A stretch of 64,000 nucleotides of DNA. Source: JAWVFM01 sp963771655. Its GTDB lineage: Bacteria; Actinomycetota; Thermoleophilia; Solirubrobacterales; 70-9. This document shows, one piece after another, positions 8,704-16,908 of this stretch (position 1 is its first letter; every line of letters starts with the position of its first letter). The position numbers and the translations under genes are program-made. The stretch lies in contig CAVYUG010000006.1 of NCBI GenBank assembly GCA_963771655.1, positions 451,963 to 515,962 on the forward strand, written 5' to 3'. The notes under the pieces were generated by a model, which was given only the letters and a program-made list of their open reading frames with translations, was not told the DNA's origin and did not search any database.

Positions 8704-10074
8704 CTAACGCCGAGGTGGGGCGCTCGAGTGGGGCGCGATCGTGCTGCATGGGAGCGACACGAACCAGCCCACGGGCGCGATCGGAATCCGGGTGGCGTGC
8801 GCGCCGGTGGTTTGGCACGCGTGGCCGGCGCTCGCAAGCGCGTCCGACCAGCTCGTGCTCGCCCGCAGCCTCGCGCTGCCGATGCTGAAGGAGGTCGCGA
8901 TCGCCACGCCGATCACCGCGAGCGTCGCGAGCACCGGTGCGCTGTTGGGTCGGCGCTCGGAGCGCCGCCACCAGGCATCGACCAGCACGACCGCCGCGCT
9001 CACCAGCAGGAGGCCGGGGACGATCGCGTAGCGCGGCGAGAGCTGGGGCGCTTCACCGGGCGGCCAGAGGAGCAGTGCGCCCACGCCGCGTCCATATGCC
9101 GACGCGACGAAGAGAGCGAGGGAGGTGCCGCACGCGAGGAGCACGACCCACCGCACCCTCGAGGAGACCCGCGCGATCGCGAAGACGAGAGCGATGAGCG
9201 CCGCCGCCGCCAGGGCGCCGAGAAGCGCCCAGCCGGCACGCGACCAGGCTTCGCCGGCGAGCGCCTGGCCCAGGATCCCGCTCCCGACGACTCGCTGGAC
9301 GTAGGCCCCGAAGATGTCGCTCGACCAGCTCGCCGCCGGAGCGGCCTCCGAGTTGAGGAGTTGCACCGGCAGCTGCGCCGCGAGGCCAAACCCGAACGCC
9401 GCGAGCGGTAGGACGTCGGCTCGCCCCCGTGCCGCGAGCGCCCGAAGCGCTGCGACCGGGAGGAGGAACCAGGCGGCGACGGTGCTGAGGGCCGTGACGA
9501 GGAGAAAGGCCGAGCCGGCCACGGATGCGCGCGTCGAGCGGGGACGCCAGAGGAGGGCCCAGAACGACGCGAAGACCATGAACCACCCCACGTTCGTCGC
9601 GTTGGCGACCGCATCGATGTCGCCGAACGGGACCAGGACGGTCGCCACGGCAAGGCCCGCGCGAAGCAGCGGGTTGCGGATGTGGGCGGCGCTCGCGAAC
9701 CAGACCACGAGGCCGCTGAGCGCGACGACGATCGCCGCCAGGATCGACGAGCCGGCGGGAGCGTCGCGCAGCGGCAGGGATGCGGCACCCTCCCCGATGA
9801 GGCGCGGCGCCAGGACGAGGTAGCGCTGGTACGGGCTCACCAGGTCGCTCACGAAGCCATGCGTGAGCGCGCCCTGGAGGAACACCGATCCGTCCTCGGC
9901 CCAGAGGGAGTGCAGCGACGTCGACCACCCCACCCGGAACAGCTGGAGCACGACCCCGACGGCGAGCAGCGCAACGACAAAGGCGACCTCGGCCGCCCCG
10001 AAGCCGGCGGAGGCGGGCGCCAGGGGAAAGAGCGATCCGTTCAGGTGGCGTCTGAGCGCCGCGATCTTCGCCAT
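8704..10074 (-). CDS. Polytopic membrane protein of unknown function
   Basis: About 456 residues with roughly ten hydrophobic segments, for example VAFVVALLAVGVVLQLF near the N-terminus and LLLVSAAVVLVDAW near the C-terminus. After the first helix comes an extracytoplasmic-type loop with SLWAEDGSVFLQGAL. A W-x-E-D-x-x-x-F loop after the first helix recalls GT-C-like membrane glycosyltransferases, where acidic residues sit in the first loop, but this is only a resemblance. ATG 10074 (MAKIAALRRHLNG) is chosen because it lies 7 bp after the upstream DUF1152 stop. It lies in the same orientation as the four genes upstream of it. Confidence 0.7.
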   Translation of the reverse strand: MAKIAALRRHLNGSLFPLAPASAGFGAAEVAFVVALLAVGVVLQLFRVGWSTSLHSLWAEDGSVFLQGALTHGFVSDLVSPYQRYLVLAPRLIGEGAASLPLRDAPAGSSILAAIVVALSGLVVWFASAAHIRNPLLRAGLAVATVLVPFGDIDAVANATNVGWFMVFASFWALLWRPRSTRASVAGSAFLLVTALSTVAAWFLLPVAALRALAARGRADVLPLAAFGFGLAAQLPVQLLNSEAAPAASWSSDIFGAYVQRVVGSGILGQALAGEAWSRAGWALLGALAAAALIALVFAIARVSSRVRWVVLLACGTSLALFVASAYGRGVGALLLWPPGEAPQLSPRYAIVPGLLLVSAAVVLVDAWWRRSERRPNSAPVLATLAVIGVAIATSFSIGSARLRASTSWSDALASAGHACQTTGAHATRIPIAPVGWFVSLPCSTIAPHSSAPPRR

Positions 10075-10081
10075 CGCCGCG

Positions 10082-11008
10082 TCAGTAATCGCTCGCGGCC
10101 TTCTCGCGCTCATAGTCGAGCTCGGTGCGAATGCCGAGCTCGGCCAGAGCGTCACGGGCGGAGTCGATGGAGTCCGCTTTCGCGACGGCGGAGGCCAGCG
10201 GCACGGCGCCCCGCAGGGCCGCCGGCGGATCGAAGAGGAAGGCGAGGGCGCCGACCGCTGAGAGCTCCACGTGCCGCCGCCCGCCTCGGATCGGGAACCT
10301 GCCCACCACCCCGCGCGCGCAGCGGGCGATTTGAAGGCTCGCCTCGGTCGGGACCTCCGCGGCCGCGACCTCGAGCTCCGACGCGACCGCTGGGCTCACC
10401 GAAAAGGTCCCGAGCCACGCGTCCGCGCCCGCCAGCTCCGCAACGCGGTCGAGCACCTCCGAGGCCGACAGCTCGCCGTCGCAACCGGGCCCGACCACGC
10501 CGAAGAGGGAGGGCAGCTCCTCGAGATGCGCCAGCGCGGCGAGCATCACCGCATCGCAGAGCGGGCTCGCGAGCCCCGGCTCGTCGCCGTGGGCGAGCAC
10601 GTCGCCGCCCACGTCGACGAGGATTACGAGATCGCAGTCGAGATCGCCCGCCGCGGCCCGGAGGCCGGCGGCGACGCCGCGCGGCCCGCGGGTCACGTCG
10701 ACCAGGGCCACCGGCTCGCCCAGGTGGGCGGCCATTCCCGACTCAGCGAAGGGCACTCCCTCGGGCGTGGTCGTCCGGTCGTCGGCGATCACCGCGCCGT
10801 CGAGGTGACGGCCGCCGCGGATGTCGGCGAGCGGGCGCGGCCCGGGATGGGGGTCGATCGGCAGGCGCTCCCAGGCGACGCCTCCCAGGCGCGCCGGCGT
10901 GCCCACCGCCTCGCAGTACCGTGCGACGGAGAGCGCGCCCACGACGTCGCCGCCGCCGCCCATGCCCACGACCAGAGCGCGGCCGGCGTCGGAGATTCGC
11001 TCGATCAG
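10082..11008 (-). CDS. DUF1152 family protein
   Basis: About 308 residues with a glycine-rich Rossmann-like entry (ALVVGMGGGGDVVGAL), then LVDVTRGPRGVAAGL, DLVILVDVGGDVLAHGDEPGL and GVVGPGCDGELS. This pattern matches DUF1152 proteins of archaea and actinobacteria, whose function is not established. The acidic DVGGD and GCDGE motifs suggest a metal or nucleotide site. The start is unclear: between the DUF1802 stop (11020) and the GGGG motif only CTG 11008 is available, giving LIERISDAGRAL. A non-canonical start or a small indel is possible. It is tightly packed with DUF1802 upstream. Confidence 0.68.
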   Translation of the reverse strand: MIERISDAGRALVVGMGGGGDVVGALSVARYCEAVGTPARLGGVAWERLPIDPHPGPRPLADIRGGRHLDGAVIADDRTTTPEGVPFAESGMAAHLGEPVALVDVTRGPRGVAAGLRAAAGDLDCDLVILVDVGGDVLAHGDEPGLASPLCDAVMLAALAHLEELPSLFGVVGPGCDGELSASEVLDRVAELAGADAWLGTFSVSPAVASELEVAAAEVPTEASLQIARCARGVVGRFPIRGGRRHVELSAVGALAFLFDPPAALRGAVPLASAVAKADSIDSARDALAELGIRTELDYEREKAASDY

Positions 11009-11019
11009 GGCAGACGCGG

Positions 11020-11649
11020 CTAGGCGGGGACGGGCTCGGCGTCGCCGCAGATCCGCCGGATCTCGGCGGCGGCGCGGTCGAACTCCTCGTCGGCCATCAC
11101 CGGGGTGCCCTCGAACGGGAGCTCGCGGTCGATCTCGACCCACGAGCGGCACCCGTGGTACTCGTCGCGGACGCGTACCGTCACCGGCCTCGGAATGCGG
11201 TAGACGCGCAGCAGCAGCAGATGCAGCGGGTGGCGCCGCTTCCACTGCAGGCGCTTCTGCGCGTAATCGTGCGTCCAGACGTGAAACGGCGTGAGTCCCT
11301 CGATGACCTTCGGATCCTCAGTCGTCCAGTGGTAGGAGACCTCGGCCCAGGAGCGGATGCGCACGCGGTCGGGCTGGGGGATGCCGCCGTCGCGCAGGAG
11401 CGCCCGCGGGGGCGGCTCCTCGTCGGGCCACACGCCCTCCTCGAGGGCACGGCGAAGCTCGGGGTGATGCGACTCGCGAACGAGGTCGTTGCGCTGGTGG
11501 TCGAAGGTGGGGTAGAGGAAGAAGCGCTCGTGCTCGAGCTCGAAGTGCTTGTTCTCCTCCCGGATCCCGCCCTTGCGAAGCGTCACGAGCTGCTCGCCCT
11601 CCGCCAGGGCGCGCACCGTGACGGCCCACTCTTTGAAAGCAATCGGCAT
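11020..11649 (-). CDS. DUF1802 family protein
   Basis: A 209-residue soluble protein starting MPIAFKEWAVTVRAL, with LVTLRKGGIREENKHFELEHERFFLYPTF split over residues 20-50. The KEWA entry, the LRKGGI motif and the FxLYPT block are the marks of DUF1802, a widespread uncharacterised family in bacteria. The second half has an Arg/His-rich KRLQWKRRHPLHLLLLRVYR segment and GCRSWVEID. ATG 11649 is the first residue that matches the family start; upstream codons are Arg/Pro-rich. No catalytic motif is recognised. It lies in the same orientation as DUF1152 and the polytopic membrane protein. Confidence 0.82.
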   Translation of the reverse strand: MPIAFKEWAVTVRALAEGEQLVTLRKGGIREENKHFELEHERFFLYPTFDHQRNDLVRESHHPELRRALEEGVWPDEEPPPRALLRDGGIPQPDRVRIRSWAEVSYHWTTEDPKVIEGLTPFHVWTHDYAQKRLQWKRRHPLHLLLLRVYRIPRPVTVRVRDEYHGCRSWVEIDRELPFEGTPVMADEEFDRAAAEIRRICGDAEPVPA

Positions 11650-11799
11650 CTGCTGGCTAGTCGGTAATGGCTGTTGAACTCTGCCCGGGAGCCGGAATCG
11701 GGAAACGCCGCGAAGGCGTCCGGGCCGCGCCGGGACGGCGATTGTAGTTGAGCGACTCCGAAACGCCAAATATGTGAGATTTGTTGCGAGAGCGCTGGC

Positions 11800-12597
11800 T
11801 CAGGCACGGCCGTGCCGGTGGAGAAAGGCCAGAAGCGCCTCGTTGACGGCCTCCGGAGCCTCCAGGTGGCACCAGTGGGCGGCCTTTGTGATCACCGCGG
11901 TTTCGCCCTCGCCCACCGCCTCCGCGACGGCATCGGCGAACGCCGGGGGCGTCACGGGATCGAGCTCGCCGGCGATCGCCAGCACCGGGGCCGAGATGCG
12001 CTCGGGCGCCGTCATCCGCGCCTCGGCCGTTGCCGCCGAGCACTCGGCGTAGGCGACCGGGTCGGCGCCGGTGATGAGGGCGCGGAAGAGGCCCAGAAAC
12101 GCCGGGTCCGCCTGCCTGCGCGCCTCGCTGATGCCGCTGGCGGCGACCGTGTCGGCGATCTCGTCCATGCGGCCGGCGCGGGCCAGCTTGACGCGCTCCG
12201 CGAAGACCGGGGCAGCCTCGGGGCGCCAGGCGAGCGCGCCTCCGATCGTCGCGACGGCCCAGCAGCGCTCCCCAAGGGTGGCCGCCGCGTTCGCGGCGAC
12301 CATGCACCCGACCGAGTTGCCGACGAGGGCCAAGCGGTCTAGACCGAGCGCCTCGACGAGGGCCAGCAGGTCGCCGGTCCACTCCTCGGCCGAGTACGGG
12401 CCCTCCGGCTTCGCGCTCAGGCCCGCACCGCGCTGGTCGTAGGCGATGGCGCGAAAGCCCGCCGCCCGCATGGCGGCGGTCTGCGCTCGCCAGGTCTCGA
12501 TCGAGCCGCCGAGCCCGTGCACGAAGACCACGGCCGGCCCGTCGCCCGACTGCTCGTAGGCGAGCGAGATGCCGTTGACCTCGACTCGCTCGACCAT
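11800..12597 (-). CDS. Alpha/beta-fold hydrolase
   Basis: A 265-residue cytoplasmic hydrolase. It shows the oxyanion strand VVFVHGLGGS (about residues 24-33), the nucleophile elbow GNSVG (Ser about 93), the acid in AGELDPVTPP, and the catalytic His in AAHWCHLEAPEAVN. The size and the DQRGAG block match the esterase/epoxide-hydrolase/3-oxoadipate enol-lactonase group. The exact ester, lactone or halide substrate cannot be told from sequence. ATG 12597 is preceded by an in-frame GTG at 12600. The upstream 60 bp contain a strong inverted repeat. Confidence 0.88.
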   Translation of the reverse strand: MVERVEVNGISLAYEQSGDGPAVVFVHGLGGSIETWRAQTAAMRAAGFRAIAYDQRGAGLSAKPEGPYSAEEWTGDLLALVEALGLDRLALVGNSVGCMVAANAAATLGERCWAVATIGGALAWRPEAAPVFAERVKLARAGRMDEIADTVAASGISEARRQADPAFLGLFRALITGADPVAYAECSAATAEARMTAPERISAPVLAIAGELDPVTPPAFADAVAEAVGEGETAVITKAAHWCHLEAPEAVNEALLAFLHRHGRA

Positions 12598-12614
12598 CAC
12601 GCGCAGCGTAATCG

Positions 12615-12662
12615 GCGAACGTCCCTCAGTGCCGCCCCTGGCCCCCAGCGAGGGACGTTCGC
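12615..12662. terminator. 13-bp perfect inverted repeat between hydantoinase B and hydrolase genes
   Basis: Left arm 12615-12627 (GCGAACGTCCCTC) and right arm 12650-12662 are perfect complements with a 22-nt loop. It sits just after the hyuB stop in the direction of transcription and just before the hydrolase start. There is no T-tract, so it may be a factor-dependent terminator or an operator for the hydrolase gene. Confidence 0.5.
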
Positions 12663-12664
12663 GG

Positions 12665-14177
12665 TTAGGGCGGCGTGCCGTAGCCGCCGCCGCCCGGGGT
12701 CTCGATGCGCAGGCGGTCGCCCGGGCGCAGCTCGCCCTCCGCCTTCGACGGCAGCGGCTCGCCCGACAGGGTGTCGTGGCCCGGCTCGGCCTCCTCGCCG
12801 CCCTCGCGTCCCGCCGGCCGGTGGCGGCGCCGCTCGCGCGATCAGCGTGAAGGTCATCGGCTCGAGGGCCTCGATGTCGCGCACGATCCCGTCGCCGCCC
12901 CGGTGGCGGCCCGCGCCGCCGCTGCCGCGCCTCACCGCCAGCTCGCGCACGCGGACCGGGATGTCGGCCTCGAGGGCCTCGATCGGGGTGTTGAGGGTGT
13001 TCGACATAGCGACGTGGATGGCGCTTGGCCCATCGGCGTCGGGGCAGGCGCCCTGCCCGCCCCCGATCGTCTCGTAGTAGGTGAAGCCCTTCCCCGCGAG
13101 CGTGAAGTTGTTCATCGTCCCCTGGCCCTGCGCCGGGACGTCGACCGGGCCGGCGAGCGCCGAGATCACGAGGTCGGCGACGCGGCTGGAGGTCTCGACG
13201 TTTCCCGCCGCGACCGCTGCCGGATAGCGCGCGTTCAGGAGGCTGCCCTCGGGAGCCGTGACCTCGACCGGGCGGTGCGCGCCGGCCGAGGGAGGCGCGT
13301 CCGGGTCGATGAGCGCCCGGACGGCGAAGTACGCAGCCGACTTGGTCACCGAGAGCGGGCAGTTGAGGTTCCCCTCGACCTGCGGGTCCGTGCCCCCGAA
13401 GTCGAGCCGGAGGCTCTCGCCCTCGATCCGCGCCTCCACTCGAAGGGTCACGTCATCGGAGCCCTCCGGTCCGCCCTCCAGCACGTCCTCGGCCCGCCAG
13501 GAGCCGTCGGCGAGGTCGCCGAGCCGCGAGCGCGTGCGCCGCTCCGCGTAGTCGAGGATCGCGGCCATCCCCTCGCGCAGGCCGCCCGGGCCGTGCCGCT
13601 CGGCCAGCTCGCCGAGGCGGCGCTCGCCGACGGCGATGGAGCTTCGCTGCGCCAGGAGGTCGGCGCGCCGCTGCTGCGGATCGCGCATCCGCTCCGCGAG
13701 CCCCTCGAGGACCTCATCGGTCGCGCGGGTCGGGGGGATCACGACCCCCTCCTCGTCGAGAGCTCGGGAGCTCGCCGGCATGCTCCCGGGCGTCGGGCCG
13801 CCGACGTCGGCGTGATGGGCGCGGCTCGCGGCGAAGCCAAGGAGGCCGAAGTCGTCGAAGACGGGGCCGATCAGGGTGATGTCGGGCAGATGAGTGCCGC
13901 CGCGGTAGGGGTCGTTGAGGATCCACAGGTCGCCTGGCTCGTGGCGCTCGCCCAGGACCGCCGCGACGGCATCGGGCATCGAGCCGAGGTGCACCGGGAT
14001 GTGCTCGGCCTGCATCACGAGCTCGCCGGCCGCGTCGAAGAGCGCGGTCGAGCAGTCGTGGCGCTCCTTGATGTTCGGGGAGAACGCGGCCCGGATGAGC
14101 ACCGCCCCCATCTCGTCGCAGGCCGCGCGCAGGGCGCCGACCAGAACCTGAAGCGTGACCGGGTCGAGCCCGCTCAT
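12665..14177 (-). CDS. hyuB: Hydantoinase B / oxoprolinase family protein, one frameshift
   Basis: Beta-type subunit of an ATP-dependent hydantoinase/oxoprolinase-like enzyme that works with the HyuA-type protein encoded just upstream. About 504 codons. It starts MSGLDPVTLQVLVGALRAAC, with the family blocks SPNIKERHDCSTALFD, AEHIPVHLGSMP, NDPYRGGTHLPDITL and, later, FTYYETIGGGQGA. The ATG overlaps the hyuA TGA (ATGA). Near 12834-12842 one extra base throws the frame. The corrected C-terminus reads PAGREGGEEAEPGHDTLSG and ends GGGGYGTPP at the TAA at 12665. The length is 3n+1, agreeing with a single insertion. Known family members open hydantoin or 5-oxoproline rings; the substrate here is not identifiable. 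Confidence 0.84.
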
Positions 14178-16153
14178 TCCGCTCGCTCCGCGATCACGGT
14201 CCCGTGGCGGTCCACCTCGGCGCGCCAGTCCGGCGGGAGCACGAGGGTCGCCTCGGGCAGCTCGAGGATGCACGGGCCGTCGGCGCGGGTGCCCGCGGGC
14301 GGCTCGCCCCGCAGGACCTCCGCCTCGAGCCATTCCCCGGCGAAGCGCGCGCGGCGCCGCGAGCGGGCGAGGCCGCCGTCGGCGGCCGCCCGTGGCTCGA
14401 TCCGCGGGCCCGGCTCCGTGAGGGCGATGCGGACGTTCACGAGCTCCACCTCGGACTCGCGATCGCGGTGGCCGTAACGCCGTTCGTGCTGCTCCTCGAA
14501 CCCCTCGATGAGGTCGGCTGGGTCCGGCTCCGGGGGGCCTGGAACGGTGAGCTCGAACGACTGGCCGCGGTAGCGGAGCTCGTAGGTGGCCTCCACCTGG
14601 GCCTCGCCGAGCCCTGCGCCGATCGCGTCGCGAAGCGCCGCCACCTCGGACGCGATGCGCTTCCGCGTGAGGTCGGCGCCGGAGAGCATCACCGTGTGCG
14701 CGGTGTCGCGGCGCCGCTCGGAGGCGACAAGCCCGAGCGCTGACAGCACTCCGCTCGCGCGGGGGCAGAGGATCCGGTCGATTCCCAGCTCGTCGGCCAG
14801 CGCCGCGGCGTGAAGCGGCCCCGCGCCGCCGAAGGGCATGAGCGCGAAGCGGCGCGGGTCGATTCCCCGCTCGACGGTGACGACGCGCAGGGCGCGGGTC
14901 ATCTCCTGGTTGGCGACCCGCACCATCCCCTCGGCAACCTCGAGCTCCGAGAGACCGAGCTCCGCGCCCAGACGCCCCAGCGCGCCGTTCGCCGCCTCGA
15001 GATCGAGCCCGACTCCACCGGCGAGGTCGGAGGCCGCGTCGAGGTAGCCGAGCGCGAGGTTCGCATCGGTGACAGCGGGCTCGTCGCCTCCGCGCCCGTA
15101 GCAGGCGGGCCCGGGCTCGGCTCCGGCCGAGCGCGGTCCGACCCGCAGCGCTCCCCCGTGGTCGCGCCAACCGATCGAGCCGCCGCCGGCGCCGACGGTG
15201 TGGACGTCGAGCATCGGAAGCTGGATCGGGCGACCGCCGATCTGCCGCGAGTCCGTCCGGCGAACCCGCCCGCCCTCGACCACGCAAACGTCGCAGGAGG
15301 TGCCGCCCATGTCGAGGCCGATGGCGTCGCCATCGCCTGAGAGGCGGGCCAGCACGGCGGCGCCGACTGCCCCGCCGGCGGGGCCCGAGAGCACGGTCTG
15401 GGCACCCGAGCGGGCAACCTCGCCCGCGGGCCCGATGCCGCCCGACGACTTCATCACGGCCGGCTCGGGGAGGCCGCGCTTCTTGGCTGCATCGGCGAGG
15501 CGGCCGAGATAGCTGGCGATGAGCGGCGAGAGGTAGGCGTCGATCACGGTCGTCGAGCAGCGCTCGTACTCGCGGAACTGGGGCAGCACCTCGTGTGAGA
15601 CCGACACGTGGACGCCCGGCAGCCGCTCCCGCAGCTCGCCGGCGAGCCGCTTCTCGTGATCGTGGTCGAGGAAGGAGAAGAGGAGGCACACTGCCACCGA
15701 CTCGGCGCGGCCCGCCTCGACCTCCGCCACGATGCGCTCGGCCTCGGCGGCCTCCAACGGCTCGATCACGCCGTCGGGGCCGACCCTCTCGGCGGCCCCG
15801 AAGCGAAGCTCGTCCTCGACCAGGGGCCCGGGCTTCGGCGCGCAGAGCCGGTAGAGGGAGGGCCGGTCCTGGCGCGCGACGTCGAGCAGGTCGGTGAAGC
15901 CCGCGGTCGCCACCAGCGCTGTCCGCGCCCCGCTTTCGGTCAGCAGGGCGTTGGTGCCCACCGTCATTCCGTGAGCGAAGCGCTCGACGTCGGCGGGCGC
16001 CGCGCTCGCGCGCTCGAGCGCCGCCTCGATCGCCCGGGCGACGCCCTCCGACTGGTCGCTCGGAGTCGTCGGCGCCTTCGCCGTGAACACGTCGGAGCCG
16101 TCGAAGACGACGGCGTCGGTGAACGTACCGCCGACGTCGACACCAAGGAGCAC
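14174..16153 (-). CDS. hyuA: Hydantoinase A / oxoprolinase family protein
   Basis: A 659-residue ATP-dependent subunit with an actin/hexokinase-like ATPase fold. The phosphate-1 loop LGVDVGGTFTDAVVFD is at the extreme N-terminus. GTNALLTESGARTALV, LSGPAGGAVGA and IGLDMGGTSCDV (phosphate-2) follow in family order, then PFGGAGPLHA. With HyuB it should form the two-subunit hydantoin/oxoproline-hydrolysing complex. GTG 16153 is the start, only a few codons from the P-loop. The end overlaps hyuB by 4 bp. No transporter or amidase gene accompanies the pair. Confidence 0.9.
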   Translation of the reverse strand: MLLGVDVGGTFTDAVVFDGSDVFTAKAPTTPSDQSEGVARAIEAALERASAAPADVERFAHGMTVGTNALLTESGARTALVATAGFTDLLDVARQDRPSLYRLCAPKPGPLVEDELRFGAAERVGPDGVIEPLEAAEAERIVAEVEAGRAESVAVCLLFSFLDHDHEKRLAGELRERLPGVHVSVSHEVLPQFREYERCSTTVIDAYLSPLIASYLGRLADAAKKRGLPEPAVMKSSGGIGPAGEVARSGAQTVLSGPAGGAVGAAVLARLSGDGDAIGLDMGGTSCDVCVVEGGRVRRTDSRQIGGRPIQLPMLDVHTVGAGGGSIGWRDHGGALRVGPRSAGAEPGPACYGRGGDEPAVTDANLALGYLDAASDLAGGVGLDLEAANGALGRLGAELGLSELEVAEGMVRVANQEMTRALRVVTVERGIDPRRFALMPFGGAGPLHAAALADELGIDRILCPRASGVLSALGLVASERRRDTAHTVMLSGADLTRKRIASEVAALRDAIGAGLGEAQVEATYELRYRGQSFELTVPGPPEPDPADLIEGFEEQHERRYGHRDRESEVELVNVRIALTEPGPRIEPRAAADGGLARSRRRARFAGEWLEAEVLRGEPPAGTRADGPCILELPEATLVLPPDWRAEVDRHGTVIAERAE

Positions 16154-16195
16154 GCCCGGACGCTAGCTCAGGCGCCGCCTAGGTGCAGCGTCTCG

Positions 16196-16223
16196 CCGCC
16201 CCGCGCCGGGCGGCGCGGGGCGG
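16196..16223 (-). terminator. Strong GC hairpin after the 16242-16712 gene
   Basis: A perfect 12-bp stem (16196-16207 with 16212-16223) closes a 4-nt loop. On the minus strand it lies 19 bp after the stop of the 16242-16712 gene and before hyuA. It has no T-run, so the terminator role is inferred from position and stability. Confidence 0.55.
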
Positions 16224-16241
16224 CGGCGCTCTGACTACCCC

Positions 16242-16712
16242 CTAAGCCGCGGTCAGCTCGCGGTCAGACTCTTCCTCGATCTCCTCGAGCGGCAGGTCGG
16301 CCGCCTCGAAGGTCTCCTCGAGGTGCTTGTGCGACGGGCAGTAGTCCCTGCCCGGAAGCGGCTCACGCTGGCACGGCGTTCCCTTGCGGGTATGTGCCCG
16401 GCACTGGCGCGGCACGCCATCGAGCGCGGCGCCCTCGGGCAGCCGCGCGAGGAACTCCTTCGCGAGCTCGATGTTGCGCTCGATCACCAGCCAGACGAGC
16501 ATCTGGTCACCGATCGCGAAATGCGTGCGGACGTCGCTGAAGAGCTTCTTCGCGGGGCGCGCGAAGTAGCGCCCATCGACCGCCAGGCGACGGATCGTCG
16601 CCTCGCAGGCGTCCAGCACTTGCTGCTTGTTCCGGCACCCGGTCGGGTCGTACTCGTCCTCGATGACCCTTGGCCCTAGTTCCCGGTAAATGCTGCGGCT
16701 GAAGCGGTACAT
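16242..16712 (-). CDS. Conserved hypothetical protein with C-terminal Cys/His cluster
   Basis: About 156 residues starting MYRFSRSIYRELGPRVIEDE. The middle is helical (VLDACEATIRRLAVDGRYFA, then MLVWLVIERNIELAKEFLA). The C-terminal third contains CRAHTRKGTPCQREPLPG followed by DYCPSH: four Cys/His pairs in a CxxH-C-CxxH-like arrangement that probably bind zinc. The extreme C-terminus is acidic (EEIEEESDRE). Upstream in-frame starts (GTG shortly before, ATG 16769) are possible. It is monocistronic, with its own AT-richer upstream region and a hairpin downstream. No function is recognised. Confidence 0.68.
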   Translation of the reverse strand: MYRFSRSIYRELGPRVIEDEYDPTGCRNKQQVLDACEATIRRLAVDGRYFARPAKKLFSDVRTHFAIGDQMLVWLVIERNIELAKEFLARLPEGAALDGVPRQCRAHTRKGTPCQREPLPGRDYCPSHKHLEETFEAADLPLEEIEEESDRELTAA

Positions 16713-16852
16713 GTCCGTTCGTACCCCCTGGTTGTTGCTTCCTGACCCGGCCCTCGGCATTCCTTGCACGTTCGTCCAAGAAGAGGGCTCGGCGGGGAGT
16801 ATGCCAGCCCATTCGGAGGATTCAAGGGCAATACGTTAAGCCGGTATTAAGC

Positions 16853-16893
16853 CACCCGATTGGGTGAGGCCTTTCTCATCCGATCGAATGAGA
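16853..16893 (-). terminator. Tandem short hairpins downstream of nadB
   Basis: Two inverted repeats follow each other: CACCCGATTGGGTG (16853-16866) and TCTCAT...ATGAGA (16874-16879 with 16888-16893, the centre CCGATCGA being itself near-palindromic). They lie 16-56 bp after the nadB stop on the minus strand. The likely role is transcription termination or 3'-end stabilisation. A palindromic regulator site for the next gene is also possible. Confidence 0.45.
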
Positions 16894-16908
16894 GGGAGCC
16901 CGGGCGGC

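Noticed and set aside
9682..11667. A 661-codon plus-strand frame across several minus-strand genes
   Set aside because: It is Arg/Pro-rich high-GC shadow coding that crosses the boundaries of three well-supported minus-strand genes.
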